Positions 55,361-64,000 of a stretch of DNA of 64,000 nt are shown here, piece after piece. This DNA is from Oenanthe sinensis (Eukaryota > Streptophyta > Magnoliopsida > Apiales > Apiaceae), in the NCBI GenBank assembly GCA_028671895.1, contig CM053796.1, forward strand, positions 30,502,860 to 30,566,859, written 5' to 3'. The notes under the pieces are model-generated. The model was given only the letters and a program-made list of their open reading frames with translations. It searched no databases and was not told the origin of the DNA. The number at the start of each line of letters is the position of its first letter. The first letter of the stretch is position 1. The position numbers and the translations under genes were made by a program.

Positions 55361-58300
55361 TAGGGGCGGAACCAGGATTTAGAATCCGCATGGGCTAAGT
55401 CAAAGAGACGATAAAAAATTTGCAACCCAACACTAAAGTATAAAATAATGAACTTACAAAGTAGTTTAAAATATAAAATTGAATTTTCAAGATGAATTCA
55501 TACTATTACTTGCAACCGACAAATGCACAGAATAATAATAATGATAATTTTTAAACTTCAAAAAGCAAATGTACTCACATTATTTAAGTTGAACTCGTCG
55601 ACTTTTTTGAGAATAGAATTCGTCGATTACTTCCTCTAGATCAATATCTTCTGCATACTCCCTTTCAATGTTGAGAATCATAGTATCTCTTAAATATTCC
55701 TCTGCCATTTTATTTCGAAGAATGATCTTAACTATTTTCATAGCTGAGAATGATCGCTCTGTAGTAGCTGTAGAAACCGGGAGAGTTAACACAAGACAAA
55801 TCAACTTATAGATCATATTATAATGGTCCACCTTACTTGTATAAACTAGCTGTAGACATAACTCTGAAATAGTGGATAAATTCTGAAATTTCTCATGATT
55901 AATCACAGCAATCTTGTAAAACTCAAGTTGTTGCCTTAAGTAGTGCATCTCCTGTTGATCAAAATCAGCAGGATAAAATTTACTAGCAAGGGTGCAAATG
56001 TGCTCAATATCAAACAATCTGAAACTGTTCTTCGGTTCTAAAGATGAACTTAATCTTAAAAGTTCTACAGCAACATCATCAAATCTTTGATTTAACTCTT
56101 CCAATTGAAAATCAATTGTAGAATTAAATACATCATAACGATAATGATGTTCAACTGATATGTCATCCCTTTTTCGAACAGACCAAAGATCATCCATATA
56201 TCGAGCACTCGTATCTGGGAAATCAATGTCAAACTTCTTACATACTAATCTGACAGAATAAAGGATAACATCAAAGCCACTATCCCTCAAAGATTGAAGT
56301 AATTCCTTTGTTGTTGCAACTAAATCCATAGCATTCAAGATGTCAATTGATTTAGTTTGCAAGGCCCGGCTAAATAAATCTGTAATGCCCATAATCTTAT
56401 GCATGAAGTGAAGCACAAATAAAAACTTAAATGATTTCAATTCCTTTAAAAAACCTCTAGCTTCTCCACGCATAGAGATTGAAGCAATACCACAAATGCT
56501 AATTATTTCCAACACAGTAGTTACTGGACCATATTTATCAATCAGGCTACAAATACTATTAAAGTGAGAGCCTCGCCTGGTATTTGCAGCTCGTTGTAAA
56601 GTTCCAATTTGATTAGCCCCTCTGCCAGTCTCACGTTCTCCACTAGCAATAGAATGTTCAATTTCAATACCATGTGCAATGAGTAACTCTGAATGACGTT
56701 TAGAAGAAGCACTAACAACATTCACAATATTATTTAACATAGAAAAGAAATCCCAGAATATTCTTGTTTTTTAGCAGCACCAACTAATCCTAGTTGTAAA
56801 CGGTGTGCAAAACAATGAACATAATATGCATATGGACAATCCTCAAGAAACAAAGCCTGCAAACCATTAAATTCACCCCTCATATTGCTTGCACTATCAT
56901 ATCCTTGACCCCTCATATTTTGAATGCTCAAGTTATATTGTGTAAGAATATTAGATATTTTCTTTTTAAGTGTTGCTGATGTTGTATCACTTACATTCAC
57001 AAGATCAAAAAAGTGTTCCAGCAATATACCATCAACAACAACAAACCTAAAAACAATAGTCATTTGTTCTTTATGGGATGCATCCAATGCTTCATCAACT
57101 AAAATGCAAAACTTAGAATTTCCAATCTCATCACGGATTTTATTTCGTACTCTAGAAGCAAGGATATGTAAAACATTTTTTTGTACCAAAGGAGAAGTAT
57201 AAATATCATTTTGCGGTGCATTATCCAAAATAACATTTACAATATCAACATTCATTCTACCCATAATCTTAATCATCTCAATATGATTACCTCTGTTACG
57301 AGAAGTTGATGTTTCATCATGACCCCGTAATGTACATGCTTGCAAACTTAACCATCGGACAGCCTCTATAGTTGCTTTCAAGCGTAATCTGTTCTTCTTT
57401 ATCTCTTCTGAAGTTTGAGCATTTATGACCTTGTCAATATGTCCAGTAACATTCCTCAAATCATTCAGAGCACTCATTGCATTATTGTGTGATGAAGTAG
57501 GACCTCCAACATGTATCAAAAAAGAACATCGTCCACCATCATTAACTCTTTTCCAACTCCTAAATCCATCAATAGTAAAAGCATGTTGTGTGGATGCATC
57601 TTTTTCAAATAAGAAGCATGGAAAACAAAATGCTGCATATTTTGAAACTGAATACTCTAGCCAAGAAAATTGGTTGAACCAAGTACACTGAAATCGCCGA
57701 CGTTGACTTCCAAACACAGTAGTTGGATACTTTTCCTTGTTCATTATAGGTTGGAAAGGTCCCAACTTAATGTATGCACGCCTAATCTCATCACGAATAT
57801 TATAATGATATTTCCAAATTGGTAAACGTACTTCTGGATCTCGTTCAAGAGATGTAATATCAGTCTCAATTCGTTGAGAATTTGGAGTAGGAACATCAGC
57901 TGGTTGATTATTACTACCAATATTGCTTGTTGCATGCTCATTTGTTGATGAGGTAGGTGTATTCGGAGCAACATTACTCGTTGGTTGATCATTTTTTGAT
58001 TTAAAAAAGGAAAGCAATGTCTTTGTTCTCTTCTGATCTTGACTCCTACACAAATAATACAATCGCATAAGTCACAATACATAATATTACAGTGGCAGGT
58101 GGATGACATTGGGTCTGCTTAAAAATATTTGTTGTTTGGAATGCAATTTCTAATATTAAATTAAAAGTAATGTATATTTTAGACATGTTTACCTGTATAC
58201 TATTACTTGTTTTCACACACATTAACTACAAAATAAAAATGACTTAAATCTAAATATCCAATAGTTTCAACAAGTTCACCGGTCATTCTCACACAACCAT

Positions 58301-58509
58301 ACTCAAATCATATTTAAGATTTAATATTATAAATTATAAAAAGCAAATCTTTCAAATCATAATCAAGAAACAAGAAAAATGAAAATAATTTAAATTAGGG
58401 ATTTAGGGTTAAGAATAGTTTTGGACTGAAGTTATATATAAATTTTTTTGTTATTTTTGAAGTTACCCGGGCCGCAGCCCACCTCAGCCATGGGCTGCTT
58501 CCGCCCCTG
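55361..58509 (-). mobile_element. Nested hAT element with ZMYM1-like transposase (3149 bp)
   Basis: The left end TAGGGGCGGAACCAG and the right end (reverse complement CAGGGGCGGAAGCAG) form terminal inverted repeats. The flanks GGTGCTTA (55353-55360) and GGTACTTA (58510-58517) are an 8-bp duplication with one mismatch. Its transposase is on the minus strand. It is inserted within the last exon region of another hAT relic, so it is the younger of the two. Confidence 0.88.
55580..58068 (-). pseudogene. ZMYM1-like / DUF4371 hAT transposase, one frameshift
   Basis: This is the transposase of the nested element. An N-terminal TTF-type zinc-finger segment (F.CTWFNQFSWLEYS, AFCFPCFLF) is followed by DUF4371 (KFCILVDEALDASHKEQM, GQGYDSASNMRGEF, CPYAYYVHCFAHRLQL). 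In a second frame starting about 56740 the remainder continues (NNIVNVVSASSKRHSEL) to the hAT dimerisation block (LVLTLPVSTATTERSFSAMK..K..LRNKM). The two open frames overlap by 7 nt, and a one-base indel near 56745 is the only obvious lesion. The first exon probably starts at an acceptor near 58048 (TTTGTGTAG); the ATG at 58068 may not be natural. The catalytic Asp/Glu set was not assigned. Confidence 0.82.
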
Positions 58510-58789
58510 GGTACTTACATATACTCAACGTACCACTAGTGATCCTCTTGATGATGAAGATGAAGACAATACTCCTAATGACGATGAGGATGTGGAAGAT
58601 GATTATGGTGTACCTCCCGATCCAACCAAGAAGAATACTCAAGGAGGAGATGAAGATTCCAATGATTTTGATATGGAAGACTATGATTGATTAGTTTATT
58701 TGCTTACGGATGCTTGACTCTTAGTATTTGAACTTATTGTCTATTACTTTTTATTTGAACTATGTGTTTACCTATATTATAAATTTAAA

Positions 58790-58915
58790 TTATTAAAAAA
58801 ATATGTATATCCCGACTTGTCGACTTATTTCGACTAGTCGGGCGACTTATCGACAAGTCGATTCCAAGGTCCCTGGGCGCCGAGGCTCGACTTGTCGACT
58901 TAATAACCATGTTCT
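58790..58915. repeat. Subterminal repeats at the right end of the outer hAT
   Basis: CGACTTGTCGACTTA, CGACTAGTCGGGCGACTTA and CGACAAGTCGA words cluster here. They are dyad repeats of the kind bound by hAT transposases. The terminus is probably near 58910-58915 (AATAACCATG). Confidence 0.6.
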
Positions 58916-58923
58916 GAAGCAAC

Positions 58924-59236
58924 ATGGGATGAAATTAAGAAGTTTCTAACTTCCTCTTCTGGCCGTTCAGCGGTAATGGCTTCTAAATGCAGGTATATTT
59001 TCCCATCTTTTGCCTTCTACAGCTTGAGGAATGTAAATGTAAATATTGATGTTGTGCAATTCTATGTTATTATGCATGGCAGGTATGAAGCAGCTTTAAT
59101 ATTAAAAGGAAAATGCTTAAACAACTATGTTTTGGGGGAGGTTCTCCAGATCTTGAATATGATAACTGTGAAGCGATGGATAATACATTCTCAGTCAGGA
59201 TGGCAGCCGATTGTTATCACTACAGCAGAAAGTTAA
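58924..59236 (+). pseudogene. Two exons of an unrecognised gene
   Basis: A short exon candidate ends at AAATGCAG|GTATAT (58992), coding TWDEIKKFLTSSSGRSAVMA. A second candidate starts after GCATGGCAG (about 59083) and codes YEAALILKGKC, LGEVLQILNM and SGWQPIVIT before TAA at 59234-59236. The splice borders and phases fit, and the fused product looks protein-like. I do not recognise the family. The outer hAT ends immediately upstream, so the gene may have been split by it. No later or earlier exons were found, so it may be a fragment. Confidence 0.35.
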
Positions 59237-60535
59237 AGTGAACAGGTATTAATACTTCTAGTTTATTAATCAGCTCTAGTTTATTAATCAGCTGGTGCCG
59301 TATTACTCGAAAATAGGATGCGGAGTTAATTCTAAAAAAGAAAACTAAAGCTCATATTATAATGTTAGGAATACAGGGATGTCCTACTTATTTCAGAAGT
59401 TAATTAGACTATTAGCTTACTTACGGCAGAAACTAGTATGGTAAGTGTAGAGTATTTTTGGTCAATATTCTCGGGCCTCCAAAGAAGGTATATGGTTCAT
59501 TAGAATAGCAAGGAAGCTGTTAAAAAATGCCCTACACTAATCATTTCATGCTTATTCTCTCCAAATGGTAAAAACTTGTCCCTTGGCAGTATGATTTAGC
59601 ATATTGGCTTTGCCTCCGAAGAACTAGTTTCTAATGCCTCCGAAGAACTAGTTTCCAATGCATTACGCATTACACCATCATGCAATTTAGCAACAAAATT
59701 TGAATTGTATGTGGTAGTATTTTCTTTTCTTATGGTTTACTTCGCATTTTACTATTTTACATGTAAGACACTTCTCTTTCCTACTTGTGGGATGGATACT
59801 GTATATTATGGATATAGACATGTTGTTCTTTGAATGATCAGCTTGCCATGAGCTTAAGTTCTATTTTCTTGGAAGTGTGCTCTTGCATCGAGCTTTTAAA
59901 GTGCATTATGTTTATTATGCTACTAAAATGCATTATGTGTACCAGTATTATGATGATATACCCATTGCAATTCTGAACGTAAACTTATAAAACTTCCGAA
60001 ATTCAGATTTTGTCCATTGGGACTATCATCTTGAATTTGGTGTTGTCCGGTTCACATTTGAGACTATATATGTATTGCATATGTTGTGTCCCACTTCAAA
60101 AACGTAGTTTAAATACAAATAGGACATAAAGGTTATCAAGATGTTAATTTAATACAGTTCAAAAAAATTATGGGCTATAATTTCATAATTAATTATGATT
60201 TATATTTTGCAACTGCCCATTCCTCTTTAACATAAAAAATTTTATGGAATGGTTCTAATTTGTAGATTTGGGTGCTCAATGGTCTATTGGTGCATTTCAA
60301 GGTGACAAATGAGAGTTTAAAGACAAGGGGAAAAAACAAAGGAAACAGTTTTCATGCTCTTGTTCCATGAGTTTCTACACAGCAACAAACTACTTTAAAA
60401 ACTATGAGATCAAACTCTTTATACAGAAACAAAAAGCACGATGTAAAATCTATCACAAATAATCAACTTGGTTTCTTACCTAAGTTTCACCGACAACAAC
60501 TTGCCCTAAATACGATATGAAAAGATTGCATAATA
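59237..60535. other. Intergenic, no gene recognised
   Basis: Two small tandem duplications are present: CTAGTTTATTAATCAGCT (about 59258-59293) and GCCTCCGAAGAACTAGTTTC (about 59609-59660). The last 300 bp are the 3' side of the minus-strand MUSTANG gene. Confidence 0.45.
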
Positions 60536-63018
60536 CTAAGTTGGCTGTGATGGACAAGTTGCTCTATTGTGTCCGATCCCTTTGCACCTGCTACAATGCA
60601 GTGGCCTCTTAACAACCCCTTTTGACCGGATTCTTCTCTTCTTGGGTGTACCTGGTGGTGGACGGGAGACCACGGGTGGGTGTACTTTTACAGGAAGAGA
60701 ATCTTTATGGTCGGGCATGTCGGCTGTTGGAAGTGGATTAATAGAATCTGTATATATTAACCGGAATGTTTCAGTTGTAAAGTATTTGGAACAGTAGTCA
60801 AAAATGTTGCCTTGACTGTATTCAACTGCTGCAACAGCATGTGAGCATGGAATGCTATTGACTTGCCACATTCCACAACTACAGTCCCAGAGATCAAGGT
60901 TCAAAATGCTGATTGCGCCAAGATCATCAGAAACTTTAAATGTTCTAACAGTAGATTCTATTACATGAAGTTCTTGCGCTTTTGCAATTTCTCCCCTTAG
61001 TTTATTTCCTACTATTGGAGTTAGTTTATCCAACCACTGACCTGAATCGACTCGACGTGTATAAATCAATTCCATCATCCTACGTCTAATGCCATCAATA
61101 ATATCTGTAATTGGTAAAATGGGAAGGTCGGACACCCAATCGTAGAAAGATTTTGTAATGTTGCACGTGAGATTGTTATAACGCGAACCTTCAAAAAGTG
61201 CATTCGCCCAGTATCTAGGCTCACTTTGCACTATCCACTGATATGCCTCGGGTGAAATATTTCTGATGTTTTCCACACACGCCCTGTAAGTATCAGGTGC
61301 AGCCGCGTAGGCAGCATCAAAGAAGCAGGCAAGAATTATACGTATAACTTCCTGACTATGGGATCCCTTCAAATCCAACTTCAAATCTTCCGTAAGATAA
61401 TGCAGACAATAAGCTTGGAAAGAGTTTTTAAATACATGGGAAAGAGACCATCTTAGCCCCATCTTTCTATCTGCAACAAACGTTATTGGTTGGGACACTG
61501 CAAGAGCAGTATTCAATTGCTCTAAAAACCAATTCCAGTTATCATCATTTATTTTATCTACAATGGCAAAAGCAACAGGGAAAACACCATCATTTCCATC
61601 CAATGACGTAGCAGTCAGAAGCTCAGAATTATAATTTGATTTCACAGTCTTGGTATCAAGGAAGAGGAGAGGGCGACAACCATTACAAAAACCAGCCAAT
61701 GAAGCTTTAAATGCAATAAAAAGACGATGAAAGCTCAGATCCTCTCTTGTAGTAAGAGTGGCTACACTACCGGGATTTGTCTCCATAATCTTCTCACACA
61801 ACCAAGGCAAACGATGGTATGAATCTTTAAATGTACCCTGAAGCTCTTTCCTGGCAGTTTCCATCCCACGCCATGCCTGTGAATACTGAAGTTCAATCCC
61901 AAAATCCTGTTGGATCTCCTCAACAATTTCCTTTGGCTTGCTGGTAGGAGAATCTCGTAAGATGTCCTTCATAATGCTTACCAGCAACTTCTTAGAGGCA
62001 TGAGGTTGACCACCTGTGCTGGTACCAGCTCCACAAGTATGGGTTTCATTAAACTTTCGGATTATAAACATCTTTGTGGTACCCAATCTTGAAGCAAAAA
62101 CTCTCCAAGGACAGCCCTCAGCTTTACACTTAGCACTAACCCGTCTACAATCATTGTTCTTGTACTTGCATGTAAAACCACGTGCTATAGCAAATTTCCG
62201 TAAAGCATCACGGAGATCATTAACACTATTAAATTTTTGTTCAACACCAGTGATGCAGTTTTCCCATATTTTTACATGTTTGGACTGCCCATGCTCCATT
62301 AGCTTCAGAGTCTGAGAATCAGCAGCCATTAAAGGCTCCATATCAAGAGGATGCCCGGGATCAATACAGTTTTCTTCACCAAGAGGAATGACAAATTCAG
62401 AAGAGGTGCCGGGATCAACAGGGGTAACAGGCTCGAGCACTGTCATCGGCATGGATCTGCAAGAATGGGAGTTACGCACACAAATTTCAGGTTTTTGCTA
62501 ATTCACACAAACACAGACATGTGCTATCAGAGTTAAGTTGTAATGGCATATCCATCTCACACCATAAGCATAAACAACTACTATGCTACATAGTCATACA
62601 CAATAACTAGTTACTACATATAGTGGGTAGAAAATAACTCGTTAAAAAAATAGCTCAAATACCTGCTGACAGGCACATCCAATACATCAACAATGACATC
62701 ATCACCCGCAAAGACATAAACATCCACGGTTGAGGAATCCTCATAAAAATCAAGCATCCGTTGTACATCCTTGTCACTAGAGATTGTAATGAGTTGCTTA
62801 TTGTTGTTGGGAAGAAAGTACTTGATCACAATGAAACAAGGATCATATATCCACATGTCGGCAATCTCAGACTTCAATTCATCAAACCGCGTCTCATTAT
62901 TGACACCAATAGCATGAGCATCTCCACCCTTGTAGGACAACGAACCATCATTCGCTGTTACAAGCTTCCCACCAGACTGACAGATAAGAATTTGCTTTCC
63001 CTTCTTCATTTTATCCAT
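60536..63018 (-). CDS. MUSTANG-B type domesticated MULE transposase (PB1-MULE-SWIM)
   Basis: MUSTANG genes are Mutator-like transposases recruited as host genes in flowering plants, with roles in growth and flowering; the B group carries an N-terminal PB1 domain. Two exons, 63018-62663 and 62456-60536, join in phase to give 758 aa (donor CAG|GTATTT, acceptor TTCTTGCAG|ATCC). PB1 is at about residues 8-110 (GGKLV, SYKGGDAHAIGV, ISSDKDVQRML). Next come a MuDR-type DNA-binding region (FNSVNDLRDALRKFAIARGF, AEGCPWRVFAS), the MULE core (LFLDTKTVKSNY, FPVAFAIVDKIND, FVADRKMGL), a SWIM zinc finger (CSCGMWQVNSIPCSHAV, about 640) and a CCHC knuckle (CSRCKGIGHNRATC, about 740). There are no TIRs nearby, supporting host-gene status. 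The frame is intact. Confidence 0.9.
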
Positions 63019-63640
63019 ATTACATCAAACCCTAATAAAAACACCAACAACAAAAAGCTAATGTCTCTAAAATAGTTTCCAATGCATTATGCATGTACTT
63101 AAACAATGAAACATAGATCTCTCTCTCTCTCCCCTCCCTCCCTCCCTCCCAAATAGAGTTTCAGGCAATCTCTCTCTCTCTCTCTCACACACACACATCC
63201 TCAAATAGAGTTTCAGGCAATCACTACACAACTAATCCCTAGTATTCCATTATTTTACGAAATGGGTATCGCCTAACAAGAACAACAACAACAAAAAAGG
63301 GCTTATTTCTCTAAATTACTATCCATTGCATGTACTTGAACGATAAAAAAAACACCTTCACAGTCATCCACATATCTACATACATAGACATGTATATAAA
63401 CATACTCAAATACAATTGTATGCCATCACGACACAACTAATGCTACCCTAATCGCAAGTATTAGTGTATATTACCAAATGGGTTTCTCTTAAAGATTAAA
63501 AAGATGAGATCTTTATCAAATTTAAAGAACAATATCAATAATTTAATTTTAAAAAATGAGTAAAGAATGAAAAAGATATAAATTACAGGGAAAAATAATA
63601 GACAGACCTGAATTAGAATGAAGATCTTGAATGTAAAACC
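63019..63640 (-). other. Leader region of the MUSTANG gene with a duplicated microsatellite
   Basis: On the minus strand a donor-like TTCAG|GTCTGT (63607) and an acceptor-like TTATTAG (about 63031) suggest a leader intron. Within it, CT/TCCC runs (63118-63150) and a second CT/CA run (63172-63197) are each followed by CAAATAGAGTTTCAGGCAAT, so a block of about 55 bp is duplicated. Confidence 0.45.
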
Positions 63641-63842
63641 CTGATTACATGGTGTGTATATATGTGTGTATAGTGTATGTAGTGGAGCGGATACAAGTGT
63701 AATTGGGATTTGGGTATGTGATTTTGTATCGCCACTGACCTAGTGGGTCAACCCGGTTCCAACCGGAGCAAACTAGGGCGTGTAATCGATATTTCGATCT
63801 GGATTCAGGAATATTTTTTTGTATTTTAAAAATGTGAGTTTA

Positions 63843-64000
63843 TTTAATTAGGATTTTAAATAATATTTTAAAATTTAGGATAATTTAATCAGAATTTTAA
63901 ACCGTACTTTAAAATCTGAGAGTATTTAATCAGGATTTTAGATAATGAATTAAAATTTGGGGCTATTTAATATGGATTATTATTAATCAATTAAAATTTA
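63843..64000. repeat. Tandem repeat of about 41 bp, at least four units, running off the window
   Basis: Units start TTTAAT(T/C)AGGATTTTA or close variants at about 63843, 63884, 63925 and 63966. They diverge 15-30% from each other. A weaker unit may precede at 63800. Confidence 0.75.

Larger units (their letters stand above)
54568..58690 (+). pseudogene. hAT transposase C-terminal relic, interrupted by another hAT
   Basis: hAT transposases end in a dimerisation domain. Here three spliced pieces are visible: to 54772, 54869-54987 (DWWDAYEGRAIEL, then SSSGCERNWSTFEF), and 55078-55360 (HTKKRNRLEHQRLNDLMYV.YN). After a 3.15-kb insertion the frame resumes at 58518 (LTYTQRTT) and ends in an acidic Asp/Glu tail with TGA at 58688-58690. 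A TAA at 54910-54912 replaces a codon within the dimerisation domain, so the copy is dead. The 5' half of the transposase and the left terminus are missing, replaced by LTR leader sequence. This is a plant hAT with the ERNWS signature. Confidence 0.82.

Overview
The window is nuclear DNA of a flowering plant. Its genes have GT-AG introns with AT-rich intron sequence. It also carries a eukaryotic-type tRNA-Asn, plant-specific families (PHT4, CRCK-type kinase, MTP1, F-box/DUF295, MUSTANG) and dense plant transposons. The gene families and transposon types suggest a eudicot, perhaps an asterid, but I cannot name the family or species from sequence alone.

Layout. 1-3.4 kb: AT-rich flank with inverted-repeat and non-autonomous elements. 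3.4-7.8 kb (+): an eight-exon plastid PHT4 anion transporter. 8.9-14.4 kb (+): a six-exon CRCK-type receptor-like cytoplasmic kinase. 14.82 kb: tRNA-Asn(GTT). 15.4-16.15 kb (+): the broken 5' part of a WRNIP1-like AAA ATPase gene, joined directly to a decayed endogenous pararetrovirus (Caulimoviridae-like) segment. The viral relic is interrupted by a nearly pristine 10.1-kb Ty1/copia element of Sirevirus-like layout (gag, pol and a third env-like ORF; LTRs almost identical) and by a solo LTR with a perfect target-site duplication. 30.9-34.9 kb: a degenerate Ty3/gypsy relic. 35.6-38.5 kb: a hAT-type element with a perfect 8-bp duplication, an ELM2-like exon fragment and a Harbinger-like MITE. 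38.8-40.0 kb (-): an intact intronless MTP1-type vacuolar Zn transporter. 42.4-51.1 kb: two F-box/DUF295 copies, one clearly dead and one with a single frameshift, separated by MITEs (hAT-like, Stowaway) and SINE remnants. 52.5-58.9 kb: copia LTR fragments, a 332-bp-period tandem repeat, and one hAT transposon nested inside another. 60.5-63.0 kb (-): a two-exon MUSTANG-B type domesticated MULE transposase with an N-terminal PB1 domain.

The cellular genes look like unrelated single genes (plastid anion transport, calmodulin-linked kinase signalling, vacuolar zinc loading, domesticated transposase) and do not form a pathway or cluster. About half of the window is transposon-derived.

The most unusual signal is that three different copia-type LTRs each carry their own family of short (about 10-12 nt), often dyad-symmetric motifs. 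In the young element this motif (TCAGCAAGCTGA) is scattered on the sense strand through LTRs, gag, pol and spacers alike. I could not run any alignment or database search, so family names rest on motif recognition.
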